Positions 31,663 to 39,754 of a stretch of DNA of 62,515 nt are shown piece by piece. Source of the stretch: Thermoleophilia bacterium (GTDB lineage: Bacteria; Actinomycetota; Thermoleophilia; Gaiellales; Gaiellaceae); the NCBI GenBank assembly GCA_025929895.1, contig JAICPI010000008.1:1-62515 (forward strand), read 5' to 3'. The translations under genes were made by a program, and so were the position numbers. Numbering within the stretch: position 1 is the stretch's first letter; every line of letters begins with the position of its first letter. Under the pieces are notes generated by a model, which was given only the letters and a program-made list of their open reading frames with translations, did no database searches and was not told where the DNA came from.

Positions 31663-32319
31663 GTGGCCCGCGAGTCCGCGCTGTACGGGCCGACACAGTC
31701 GCGCTTCGCGCGCTGCCTCGAGCGGCGGGAGGCGCGCCGGCCCGATCCGGTTGCGCGCTCGCTCCGACGGCGGGCGCTCGAGGGGCTGCGCGGGCAGGTG
31801 CTCGAGATCGGGTGCGGCGACGGGCGCTCGTTCGAGCACTACCCCGCGTCCGTCACGCGCGTCCGCGGCGTCGAGCCCGACCCAATCGCGCGCTCCGCGG
31901 CCGTCGAGCGCGCGCGCGTGGCCCCGGTTCCGATCGAGATCGTCGACGGCGACGCCGGAGCGCTCCCGGCCGAGACCGCTTCCGTCGACGCGGTCGTCAG
32001 CATGGGCGTCCTCTGCAGCGTGGAGGACCCGGCGCGCGCGCTGGCCGAGCTTCGCCGAGTGCTCGTTCCCGGCGGGGAGCTTCGGTTCTGGGAGCACGTT
32101 CGCTCCGCCAACCGCGCGTTTCGCCTCGTCCAGCGCGCCGGTGACGCACTCTTCTGGACGCGCTCGCTCGGCGGCTGCCGCACGACCCGAGACACGGAGG
32201 GCGCGATCCGCGCAGCCGGCTTCCGCTTCGAGCGGCTCGAGCGGGGATTCCACTCGTCCTCGCTCCTGACCGTGACGTCCGCGCCGTACGTCCTGGGCGT
32301 CGCTAGGCTCGCGCCGTGA
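31663..32319 (+). CDS. Class I SAM-dependent methyltransferase
   Basis: A 218-residue methyltransferase. The SAM-binding loop is VLEIGCGDGRSFEHY near residue 47, followed by the acidic VRGVEPD, EIVDGDAGALP and the AVVSMGVLCSVEDPARALAE segment, with VLVPGGELRFWEH as the post-motif. The type resembles UbiE-like small-molecule methyltransferases. The GTG start at 31663 overlaps no other gene and has a TAGAGG box 6 bases upstream. Its stop overlaps the next start (GTGA). Confidence 0.82.
   Translation: MARESALYGPTQSRFARCLERREARRPDPVARSLRRRALEGLRGQVLEIGCGDGRSFEHYPASVTRVRGVEPDPIARSAAVERARVAPVPIEIVDGDAGALPAETASVDAVVSMGVLCSVEDPARALAELRRVLVPGGELRFWEHVRSANRAFRLVQRAGDALFWTRSLGGCRTTRDTEGAIRAAGFRFERLERGFHSSSLLTVTSAPYVLGVARLAP
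32304..32309 (+). promoter_or_regulatory. -10 box TAGGCT before the second VOC gene
   Basis: TAGGCT inside the end of the methyltransferase gene, 6 bases before the GTG at 32316. It may give a separate leaderless transcript despite the overlap of the two genes. Confidence 0.35.
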
Positions 32320-32723
32320 GCGAGAGCCCGGTCCGCGAGCTGCGCGTCGCCGTCACCGTCGAGGACTACGAGCACGCGCTCGTCTTCTACCGCGACGCCC
32401 TCGGGCTGCCGGTGGTGGAGAGCTGGGACGACCCCGGTGGGCGCAGCGGAGCGATCCTCGACGCGGGGCGCGCGACCCTCGAGCTGCTCTCCGTCCCGCA
32501 GACCGCTCACGTCGACGAGGTCGAGGTCGGACGCGCGGGCGTCTCGCCGCCGATCCGGTTCGCGCTCGAGGTCGACGACTCGATCGCCGCCGCGAAGGCG
32601 CTCGTCGAAGCCGGCGCGCGTCAGCTCGCCGAGCCGGCCGTCACGCCGTGGAACCACCGCAACGTCCGCATCGAGGCGCCGGGCGCGCTCCAGCTCACGC
32701 TGTTCACGGTCCTCGACGGCTAG
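32316..32723 (+). CDS. VOC-superfamily protein
   Basis: A 135-residue VOC protein of the bleomycin-resistance or dioxygenase-like type. The opening ELRVAVTVEDYEHALVFYRD and the LGLPVVESWDDPGG loop are typical. The C-terminal part ends APGALQLTLFTVLDG. Metal ligands seem reduced to one or two, so a binding rather than catalytic role is possible. Coupled to the methyltransferase by a GTGA overlap. Confidence 0.75.
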   Translation: MSESPVRELRVAVTVEDYEHALVFYRDALGLPVVESWDDPGGRSGAILDAGRATLELLSVPQTAHVDEVEVGRAGVSPPIRFALEVDDSIAAAKALVEAGARQLAEPAVTPWNHRNVRIEAPGALQLTLFTVLDG

Positions 32724-32762
32724 GGGTTTCGGCCCATCATCGAGCGGACAACCGCGAGGGAG

Positions 32763-32870
32763 ATGAGACGCGTGTTCCGTGAAGAGCGCGGTGCCGTCGG
32801 CTGGCTGCTGATCGGGATCCTGATCGGGATCCTGCTCGTCTTCTGGGCCATCTTCAGCCTCATCTTCTGA
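32763..32870 (+). CDS. 35-residue single-pass membrane peptide
   Basis: A short open frame reading MRRVFREERGAVGW followed by a hydrophobic helix (LLIGILIGILLVFWAIFSLI) to the end. The ATG lies directly behind a GAGGGAG sequence; a GTG three codons in has better ribosome-site spacing and would give 32 residues. Basic-acidic head, Glu-Arg-Gly turn and one helix are typical of small actinobacterial membrane peptides. It sits alone in the gap between a VOC gene and the convergent cyclase gene. Function unknown. Confidence 0.55.
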   Translation: MRRVFREERGAVGWLLIGILIGILLVFWAIFSLIF

Positions 32871-32888
32871 GGCCCGGCGTAGGCCCTC

Positions 32889-34823
32889 CTAACGCCAGTC
32901 GACCGACACGACGTCGATCGGGCGCTCGAAGCCCTGGAAGGTCTCCGCACGCGGCTCCGAGAGGCGGAACGCGGTGCCGACGCCCTCGAGCGTCTCCCGG
33001 CTCGCCAGGATCTCCGCCGCACGCGCGGCCGCGCCGATCCGAGCGGCGACGTGCACCCCCTCGCCGCCGTAGTCGCTCGCGTCCGACCCGGTGTGGAACG
33101 CGCCGCCGGTGTGCAGCCCGATCCTGACGTCGGGCGCGACGACCTCCGCGTCGAGCGCGCGCTGGATCGCGACGGCCGCTTCGACGGCCGCATTCGGGTT
33201 GTCGAAGGCCGCGAAGAAGCCGTCGCCGGTGCGCTTCACGACCTCGCCGCCGCTGCCGACGATCCGCTCGCGGAGCAGCTCGTCGTGCCGCGCGAGGAGC
33301 TTCTTCCACTTGTCGTTGCCGAGCGTCTCGAGCAGCTTCGTCGAGTCGACGATGTCGGTGAAGACGAACGTCCGCCGGGTCTGGAGCCGGCCGAGGAGCT
33401 CCTTCGCGCGCTCAGCGTCCAGCATCGCGCCGAGCCGCTCGAAGGTCGCGAGCGCGGCCTCGAGCTCCGCGGTCGCGGCTTCCTCGTCGCCCTGGCGACG
33501 GTACGCGAGCCCGAGCAGCATCCGAGCCTGCGCCGTCTCGTACGGCGCGCCGACCTCCTGCCACTCGTCCCGGGCGCTCTTCAGCAGGCGCGCGGCGCCG
33601 TTCGCGTCGCCCTCCGCGAGCTCGATCTGGCCCAGCACGTAGTGCACCGTCGCGTCGAAGGCCGGCGCCCGCCGGTTTCCGACCTTGTACGACTCGACGA
33701 TCCCGTCCAGCTCCTCGGCCGCGGCCCGCGCCCGGTCGAGATCGCCGGCCGCGATCGCGATCTCGACCTGCGGCGGCAGGCTGCGGAACCGGGAGAGCGG
33801 CTCGCGCACCTCCTCCAGGTTGCGGGCGATCCCCGCGACGGCGGCGTCGACCTTGCCCTGCGCGAGCCGGAGCAGGGCCATTCCCGGCTGCGTCGTGCGG
33901 CCGAGCTCGTTCGCCGTCGCGTACGCCTCCTCGGCCGCGGCGAAGTCCCCGAGCCGGCGGCGGATCTCGCCGATCTCGTAGTAGCCGCCCGCGGTCACGC
34001 GCCGGTCGAAGTCGGAGATCTCCTCGCAGGCGGCGATCGCCTGCTGCTCGGCCTCGGGCCAGTCGCCGCGGAGGCGCATGATCTCGGCCCGATGGATCCG
34101 GCACGTGCCCGGGAAGCCCGTCACGTCGAGCCGGTCGCACCAGCGGTTCGCGACCTCGGTCCACTCGGCGGCGCGCCGATAGTCGCCGACGTCCTGGCAC
34201 GAGCTGATCGTGATGCAGTAGACGAGGCCGGTCGAGAGCGGCCTCAGCTCGCCGCACACTGCGGCGGCGGTCCCCTCGTCCAGCAGGGCGAGGCCGGCGT
34301 CGACGTCCCCCGACTTGATCTGCGCGCGTCCCTTCAGGCTCAGCGCCATCACCTGCGTGTCGCGGTCGCCGAACTGCGTCGCGAGCTCGCCGGCGCGCTC
34401 GAACTCGGAGATCGCGCCCGCGAGGTCACCGCCCGAGAAGAGCGCGGTCACGCCGCGCATCAACGAGAGAACGCCGTGCTCCGCGGACTCGGGCTCGGCC
34501 GCGAGCAGGCGCTCGGCGTTCGCGAACCATCCCTGCGCGACCGCGAACGACCCGCGGCCGACGTGATCGTCCGCGAGCGCGAGCGCGACGCGCGCGGCGC
34601 CGCGGCCGTCACCGCCCGCGGTGAAGCCGCGGTAGGCGCGTTCGCGGAGGTCGATCGCCTGATCGGGCTTCCCGCGCCACCAGGCCGCCTCGGCGAAGCG
34701 CTCGAGATCCTCCGGGGGCAACTCACCGGCCTCGATGCCGGAGTACGACTCGTAGGCCTCGCGCCAGGCGTAGCGCCCCGCGGCGTCCCGCGCGGTCCGG
34801 ATCGGCTCGAGCACTTGGGCCAT
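32889..34823 (-). CDS. TPR-repeat protein with C-terminal class III nucleotide cyclase domain
   Basis: A 644-residue protein. Residues 1-470 are helical TPR-like repeats with many paired Ala/Glu/Leu helices (for example AEAAWWRGKPDQAIDLRERA). The cyclase domain occupies about 485-640: FVFTDIVDSTKLLE supplies both metal aspartates, KRTGDGFFAAFDNPNAAVEA the substrate loop, and GEGVHVAARIGAAARAAEI the transition-state region, where His-Val-Ala-Ala-Arg replaces the common Asn-x-Ala-Ala-Arg. It probably makes cAMP. No membrane helix. The ATG at 34821-34823 follows a GACAAT box by 6 bases. Input signal unknown. Confidence 0.85.
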   Translation of the reverse strand: MAQVLEPIRTARDAAGRYAWREAYESYSGIEAGELPPEDLERFAEAAWWRGKPDQAIDLRERAYRGFTAGGDGRGAARVALALADDHVGRGSFAVAQGWFANAERLLAAEPESAEHGVLSLMRGVTALFSGGDLAGAISEFERAGELATQFGDRDTQVMALSLKGRAQIKSGDVDAGLALLDEGTAAAVCGELRPLSTGLVYCITISSCQDVGDYRRAAEWTEVANRWCDRLDVTGFPGTCRIHRAEIMRLRGDWPEAEQQAIAACEEISDFDRRVTAGGYYEIGEIRRRLGDFAAAEEAYATANELGRTTQPGMALLRLAQGKVDAAVAGIARNLEEVREPLSRFRSLPPQVEIAIAAGDLDRARAAAEELDGIVESYKVGNRRAPAFDATVHYVLGQIELAEGDANGAARLLKSARDEWQEVGAPYETAQARMLLGLAYRRQGDEEAATAELEAALATFERLGAMLDAERAKELLGRLQTRRTFVFTDIVDSTKLLETLGNDKWKKLLARHDELLRERIVGSGGEVVKRTGDGFFAAFDNPNAAVEAAVAIQRALDAEVVAPDVRIGLHTGGAFHTGSDASDYGGEGVHVAARIGAAARAAEILASRETLEGVGTAFRLSEPRAETFQGFERPIDVVSVDWR

Positions 34824-34829
34824 GCCCTC

Positions 34830-34835
34830 ATTGTC
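34830..34835 (-). promoter_or_regulatory. Possible -10 box GACAAT for the cyclase gene
   Basis: GACAAT on the minus strand, 6 bases before the ATG; four matches to TATAAT at the right spacing for a leaderless start. Confidence 0.35.
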
Positions 34836-34883
34836 ACACCGCCGTCAAACGCCGCAAGTCCCCACGCGTGCTAGAGAACCCGT

Positions 34884-35447
34884 GTGGAGGAACGGCCCGA
34901 GGCTATGAGGGAGGAGCAGATCCTCGCCGCCACCGTCGGCGAGCCGAAGCCGCTTGCCGGCCCGGTCGCGCTCGTCGACTACGACCCCGCGTGGCCAGGG
35001 CTCTTCGAGCGCGAAAAAGCACGCATCCGTGCGGCGCTCGGCGACGACGTGCGCCGTCTCGAGCACGTCGGCTCGACTTCGGTGCCGGGCCTCGCCGCGA
35101 AGCCGATCGTCGACCTGGTGCTCGCCGTCCCGGACTCGGCCGACGAGCCGGCCTACGTGCCGCGGCTCGAGGCCGCCGGCTACGTGCTCGCGATCCGCGA
35201 GCCCGACTGGTTCGAGCACCGCGTCTTCAAGGGCCCGGACACGAACGTGAACCTGCACACGTTCTCCGAGGGCTGCGAGGAGATCGACCGGATGATTGCG
35301 TTCCGCGATCGGCTCCGGACGAACGACGCCGATCGGGAGCTCTACGAGCGCACGAAGCGCGAGCTCGCTGGGCGCGAGTGGAAGTACGTGCAGAACTACG
35401 CGGACGCGAAAACGGCCGTCGTCGCCGAGATCATGAGCCGCGCTTGA
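34884..35447 (+). CDS. GrpB/UPF0157 family protein (nucleotidyltransferase fold)
   Basis: A 187-residue protein. The family core begins ALVDYDPAWPGLFEREKARI and carries the nucleotidyltransferase-like motif EHVGSTSVPGLAAKPIVDLV near residue 68, followed by HTFSEGCEEIDRMIAFRDRL. The family is of unknown function. The GTG at 34884 follows a TAGAGA box by 6 bases; an ATG seven codons later would give 180 residues. Divergent from the cyclase gene; the 3' end overlaps the convergent aminotransferase by 17 bases. Confidence 0.85.
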   Translation: MEERPEAMREEQILAATVGEPKPLAGPVALVDYDPAWPGLFEREKARIRAALGDDVRRLEHVGSTSVPGLAAKPIVDLVLAVPDSADEPAYVPRLEAAGYVLAIREPDWFEHRVFKGPDTNVNLHTFSEGCEEIDRMIAFRDRLRTNDADRELYERTKRELAGREWKYVQNYADAKTAVVAEIMSRA

Positions 35448-36885
35448 CCCGCTGACCCGCCTCCGCGAGCACGTCGCCGAGGATCCCGACCATCTCGTCG
35501 AACTCGGCCTGCCGCGCGACGAGCGGGGGCGAGATCTGGATGACGGGGTCGCCGCGGTCGTCGGCGCGGCAGATCAGCCCACGGTCGAAGAGCGCGCCCG
35601 AGAGGAACCCGCGCAGGAGCGACTCGCACTCCTCGTCCGTGAAGGTCTCGCGCGTCTCCTTGTCCTTGACGAGCTCGAGCGCGTAGAAGAACCCGACGCC
35701 GCGCACGTCGCCGACGATCGGGAGGTCGAGCAGCTGCTCGAGCGTGGCGCGGAACGCGTCCTCGTGCTCGCGCACGCCCTCGACGATCCGCTCGCGCTTC
35801 ATGATTTCGATGTTCTTGAGCGCGATCGCCGACATCACCGGGTGCCCGCCGAACGTGATCCCGTGCGCGTACATCGTCGTGTCCGCCATGAACGGCTCCA
35901 TCACGCGGTCGGTCGCGATCACGGCTCCGATCGAGGCGTAGCTCGAGGAGAGGCCCTTCGCGCAGCAGACGATGTCCGGCCGGATGTCGTAGCGCTCCGA
36001 GCCGAACCACGCGCCCACGCGCCCGAAGCCGGTGATCACCTCGTCGGCGCTGAGCAGGATGTCGTAGCGGTCGCAGAGCGCGCGCACGCCCTGCCAGTAG
36101 CCGGCCGGCGGCGTGAACGCGCCGCCCGCGTTCTGCACCGGCTCCATGTGCACGAGGCAGACCGTCTCCGGGCCCATCGCCTCGATCGTCTGCTCCAGCT
36201 CGGCGAGCAGGAAGCGCGTGAACTCCTCCTCGGTCTCCTCGACCGGCCGGTGGTAGCGGTTCGTGTTCGAGACGTGGCGCACCTCCGGCACGAGCGGCTC
36301 GAACGGCGCGCGCAGCGACGGGATCCCGTTGATCGAGAGCGCGCCGAACGTCGTGCCGTGGTAGGCGACCTGGCGCGCGATCGCCTTGTAGCGGTGCGGG
36401 GGAGGCAAGCCGACGCGCTGATCGTGCCGCGTCTCGTCCGCCGAGGGCACGCGCTTCTCGCCGCGCGCGAGGTAGTACTGCCGCGCGAGCTTCCACGCCG
36501 ACTCGACCGCCTCCGAGCCGCCGGAGACGAAGAAGACGCGGTTGAGGTCGCCCGGCGCGAGGTCGGCGACGGTCTGAGCCAGCTCGATCGCGCGAGGGTG
36601 CGCGTACGACCAGTTCGTGTAGAAGGGCAGCTCGCGCATCTGCTCGAGCGCGGCCTGGCCGATCTCCTCCCCGAAGCCGTAGCCGATGTTGACCGAGAAG
36701 AGGCCCGCGAGCGCGTCCAGGTAGCGCTTGCCCTTCGAGTCTTCGAGGTAGCACCCGTCGCCGCGAACGATGATCGGGACCTCCGCGTCGCGATACCCGC
36801 CCATGCGGGTGAAGTGCATCCAGAGGTGGTCGCGCGCCGCCCGCTGCAGCTCCTCGTGGGTAAGCGCGGTGGAGGTGATGCTCAT
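35431..36885 (-). CDS. Class III aminotransferase, probable amine:pyruvate type
   Basis: A 484-residue PLP enzyme. The N-terminal DHLWMHFTRMG segment and the length fit the omega-aminotransferases of the beta-alanine/putrescine:pyruvate group. The PLP lysine lies in CCAKGLSSSYASIG, the preceding Asp in LLSADEVITGFGRVG, and SGGSEAVESAWKLARQYY binds phosphate. In its operon (aldehyde dehydrogenase, potA, potD, potB, potC) a putrescine-pyruvate aminotransferase followed by the dehydrogenase would convert putrescine to 4-aminobutyrate; that is inference from context. The ATG overlaps the potC stop (ATGA), with a GAAAGGAAC ribosome site. Confidence 0.85.
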   Translation of the reverse strand: MSITSTALTHEELQRAARDHLWMHFTRMGGYRDAEVPIIVRGDGCYLEDSKGKRYLDALAGLFSVNIGYGFGEEIGQAALEQMRELPFYTNWSYAHPRAIELAQTVADLAPGDLNRVFFVSGGSEAVESAWKLARQYYLARGEKRVPSADETRHDQRVGLPPPHRYKAIARQVAYHGTTFGALSINGIPSLRAPFEPLVPEVRHVSNTNRYHRPVEETEEEFTRFLLAELEQTIEAMGPETVCLVHMEPVQNAGGAFTPPAGYWQGVRALCDRYDILLSADEVITGFGRVGAWFGSERYDIRPDIVCCAKGLSSSYASIGAVIATDRVMEPFMADTTMYAHGITFGGHPVMSAIALKNIEIMKRERIVEGVREHEDAFRATLEQLLDLPIVGDVRGVGFFYALELVKDKETRETFTDEECESLLRGFLSGALFDRGLICRADDRGDPVIQISPPLVARQAEFDEMVGILGDVLAEAGQRVKRGS

Positions 36886-37718
36886 GCGTGTTCCTTTCTC
36901 CGCTGCAGCAGGACGTTGGCGAGCATCAGGATCACGGCGACGGCGAAGATGGCCGTCCCGATGACGTTGACCTGCGGGGGCACGCCGATGCGGGCGGCTC
37001 CCCACACGTAGAGCGGGAACGTCACCGTCGCCCCAGCGTTGAAGTTGGTGATCACGAAGTCGTCGACGGAGAGCGCGAACGCGATCAGCGCGCCGGCGAC
37101 GATCCCGGGCGCGATCAGCGGCAGGGTGACGCGCCAGAACGTCGTCCACTCGTTCGCCCCGAGGTCCATCGCCGCCTCCTCGAGGTGCCGGTCGAACCCG
37201 ACGATCCGGGCCCGCACGGTCACGACCACGAACGAGATGTTGAACATCACGTGCGCGATGAAGATCGTCCAGAAGCCGGTCGAGACGCCGAGGTTGAGGA
37301 AGAGCGTCAGCAGCGACGCGCCGAGCACCACCTCGGGCGTCGTCATCGGGAGGAAGATGAAGATGTTCGTCGCGCCCCGGCCACGAAAGGCGTAGCGCAC
37401 CAGGGCGAGGGCGATCAGCGTGCCGAGCGTGGTCGCGGTGAGCGATGCCAGCGCGGCGATCTCGAGGCTCGTCGTGATCGACTCCTGGATGCCCGGCACG
37501 CCGAAGGGGTTGAGCCAGTGGTCGAGCGTGAAGCCCTCCCAGGTGTAGTTGAAGCGTCCGACGGGGTCGTTGAACGAGAACAGGACGACGACCCCGATCG
37601 GCAGCATCAGGTAGAGGAGCGCGAGGGCGGCGTAGACGGTGAGCAGGTGCCGGCGCACGAACGCCCAGGCTCGCGGCAGCGAGCGGACGCGCGCCGGGGT
37701 CGCGGCGTATGAGGTCAT
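36882..37718 (-). CDS. potC: Polyamine-type ABC transporter permease, PotC-like (set 1)
   Basis: A 278-residue permease with six helices. The cytoplasmic EAA loop reads EEAAMDLGANEWTTFWRVTL, followed by the LPLIAPGIVAGALIAFALSVDDFVI type ending of PotC/PotI proteins. It contacts the ATPase through the EAA loop. ATGA overlaps link it to potB before and the aminotransferase after. Substrate specificity lies in the binding protein. Confidence 0.9.
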   Translation of the reverse strand: MTSYAATPARVRSLPRAWAFVRRHLLTVYAALALLYLMLPIGVVVLFSFNDPVGRFNYTWEGFTLDHWLNPFGVPGIQESITTSLEIAALASLTATTLGTLIALALVRYAFRGRGATNIFIFLPMTTPEVVLGASLLTLFLNLGVSTGFWTIFIAHVMFNISFVVVTVRARIVGFDRHLEEAAMDLGANEWTTFWRVTLPLIAPGIVAGALIAFALSVDDFVITNFNAGATVTFPLYVWGAARIGVPPQVNVIGTAIFAVAVILMLANVLLQRRKEHA

Positions 37719-38578
37719 CGCGCCTCCGCGAGCCGGTCGGCGCCGAGCGCGCGCGTGTACGCGAGCACGAGCGCGAGGATCGCCGCCATCAGCACGAACG
37801 AGAGCGCCGCCGCCTGGCCGTAGTCCGTGATGACGAGGAACTTCGACTGGATCACGTTCCCGATCATCGCCTCCCGCGGCGTCCCCAGCAGCTCCGCGTT
37901 GACGAAGTCGCCGGCCGCCGGGATGAACGTGAGCAGCGTGCCCGCGACCACGCCGGGCAGCGAGAGCGGCAGGGTCACGCGCAGGAAGGCCTGGAGCCGC
38001 GACGCGTAGAGGTCCTCCGCCGCCTCGATCAGGCGCTCGTCGATCTGCTCGAGCGAGGCGTAGAGCGGCAGGGCCATGAAGGGCAGGAAGTTGTAGGTGA
38101 TGCCCGCCACGACGGCCGTCGACGTCGCGAGCAGGCGCTCGCCGTCGTCGAGCACTCCGATCGCGCGGAGGACCTCGACCACTGGCCCGTTGTCCGAGAG
38201 GATGTTCTGCCACGCGAGCGTGCGGATCAGGTACGTGACGAAGAAGGGCGCGATCACGATCAGGAGGAAGAGCGTCTTCCAGCGGCCGCCGCGGAACGCG
38301 ATCCAGTACGCGAGCGGATAGCTGACCGCGAGCGCGATCGCGGTCGCGATCCCGGCGTACACGAGCGAGCGCGTGAGCTGCTCGTGGTACGTCGAGATCG
38401 CGTCGGTGTAGTTCTCCCAGGCCCACGTGAACGCGTAGCCCGCGTCCAGCGAGCCGGTCTGGAGCGAGGTGTGGGCGAGGTAGTACGCCGGCACGACGAA
38501 GAAGAGCGCGAGGAACCCGAGCCCCGGCAGGAGCAACAGGTAGGGGACGAGCCCTTTGTGCCGATGAACGAACGCCAA
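37715..38578 (-). CDS. potB: Polyamine-type ABC transporter permease, PotB-like (set 1)
   Basis: A 287-residue permease. The first helix (LVPYLLLLPGLGFLALFFVV) and the central LIEAAEDLYASRLQAFLRVT EAA loop, then LSLPGVVAGTLLTFIPAAGDFV, are typical of PotB/PotH. The start is TTG at 38576-38578, three bases after the potD stop. The end overlaps potC as ATGA. Pairs with the PotC-like permease to form the membrane pore. Confidence 0.9.
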   Translation of the reverse strand: MAFVHRHKGLVPYLLLLPGLGFLALFFVVPAYYLAHTSLQTGSLDAGYAFTWAWENYTDAISTYHEQLTRSLVYAGIATAIALAVSYPLAYWIAFRGGRWKTLFLLIVIAPFFVTYLIRTLAWQNILSDNGPVVEVLRAIGVLDDGERLLATSTAVVAGITYNFLPFMALPLYASLEQIDERLIEAAEDLYASRLQAFLRVTLPLSLPGVVAGTLLTFIPAAGDFVNAELLGTPREAMIGNVIQSKFLVITDYGQAAALSFVLMAAILALVLAYTRALGADRLAEAR

Positions 38579-38581
38579 GCG

Positions 38582-39754
38582 CTACGCGCCTACGACGGCC
38601 TGGAACTTCGACTTCAGGTCCTCGTTGTCCGCTGCCTCCGCGTCGAAGATCTTCACCTTCGAGAGCGTCTCGTCGTCCGGGAAGATGAGCGGGTTCTCCG
38701 CGAGCTCGGCGTCGATCTTCGCCGCCTCCTCCTTGGCGCCGATCACCGGGCAGATGTAGTTCACGTACGCCGCGATCTGCGCGGCGACCGCCGGGTCGTA
38801 GACGAAGTTCATGAACGTCGAGGCCGTGAAGACGTCGCCGCCCGTCGGGATCAGCATGTTGTCGGTCCAGATCATCCCGCCCTCGTCCGGGATCACGAAC
38901 CGGAGGTTCGGGTTGTCGAGCTGGAGCTGCACCATGTCCCCCGACCACGCTGCGCAGGCCCAGACGTCGCCGTTCGCGAGCAGGCCCGAGTAGTCGTTGC
39001 CGGTGAACTGCCGGATCTGGCCGCTGTCGACGCCGGCCTGGAGCCGGTCGATCGCCTTCTGGAACGCGGCCTCGTCGACGGTCGAAGGATCGGCGCCGTC
39101 GAGCTGCATCACGAGGCCCATGGTGTCCGGCATCTCCGAGAGGAAGGTCACCTTCCCTTTCAGCTTCGGGTCGTCGAGCAGCTGGCCGATCGACGTGATC
39201 TCGCCGGCCCGCTCGACGTCGTAGCCGATCCCGGTCAGCCCCGACTGCCACGGCATCGAGAAGTCGCGGCTCGGGTCGAAGCTCGGGCTGCGCAGCGACT
39301 CGACGAGGTTCGACGCGTTCGGGATCGCCGACTTGTCGAGCTCCTGCACGTAGTTCAGCCGCACCATCCGTCCGGCCATCCAGTCGGTCAGGACCGTGAT
39401 GTCGCGGTCGATCGCGTTCCCGCCCGCGAGCGCGGCGCGGTTCTTGCCGAACCACTCGTCGTTGTCGTTGACGTCCTCGATGTAGCGGACGCGGACGCCC
39501 GTCTCCTCGGTGAACTGCTGGAGCGTCGGCCGCTCCTTCGTGTCCTCGTCGATGTCGATGTAGAGCGGCCAGTTCGAGATCGTCAGCTGATCCTTCAGCT
39601 CGCGCGACACCTGCGTGGAGGCGGCGGTCGTGCCGCCCTCACCCTCGATCCCGTCGCCGCCGCACGCGGCGAGCAGCGAGGTGGGGATGGTCAGGAACAG
39701 GCCGGTGGCGGCACCGCGCCGCAGCAGCTCGACCCTGGTGAACGACTCGCTCAT
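38582..39754 (-). CDS. potD: Polyamine-type solute-binding lipoprotein, PotD-like (set 1)
   Basis: A 390-residue binding protein. The N terminus VELLRRGAATGLFLTIPTSL followed by LAAC is a lipoprotein signal; the Arg-Arg pair suggests Tat export. The mature part starts with a short Gly/Thr/Ser linker, then QLTISNWPLYIDIDEDTKER and GVRVRYIEDVNDNDEWFGKN, and holds GIGYDVERAGEITSIGQLLD and AWSGDMVQLQLDNPNLRFVI, the usual PotD layout. Acidic residues expected to hold the amine are present but not assigned. ATGA overlap with the preceding potA. Confidence 0.9.
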   Translation of the reverse strand: MSESFTRVELLRRGAATGLFLTIPTSLLAACGGDGIEGEGGTTAASTQVSRELKDQLTISNWPLYIDIDEDTKERPTLQQFTEETGVRVRYIEDVNDNDEWFGKNRAALAGGNAIDRDITVLTDWMAGRMVRLNYVQELDKSAIPNASNLVESLRSPSFDPSRDFSMPWQSGLTGIGYDVERAGEITSIGQLLDDPKLKGKVTFLSEMPDTMGLVMQLDGADPSTVDEAAFQKAIDRLQAGVDSGQIRQFTGNDYSGLLANGDVWACAAWSGDMVQLQLDNPNLRFVIPDEGGMIWTDNMLIPTGGDVFTASTFMNFVYDPAVAAQIAAYVNYICPVIGAKEEAAKIDAELAENPLIFPDDETLSKVKIFDAEAADNEDLKSKFQAVVGA

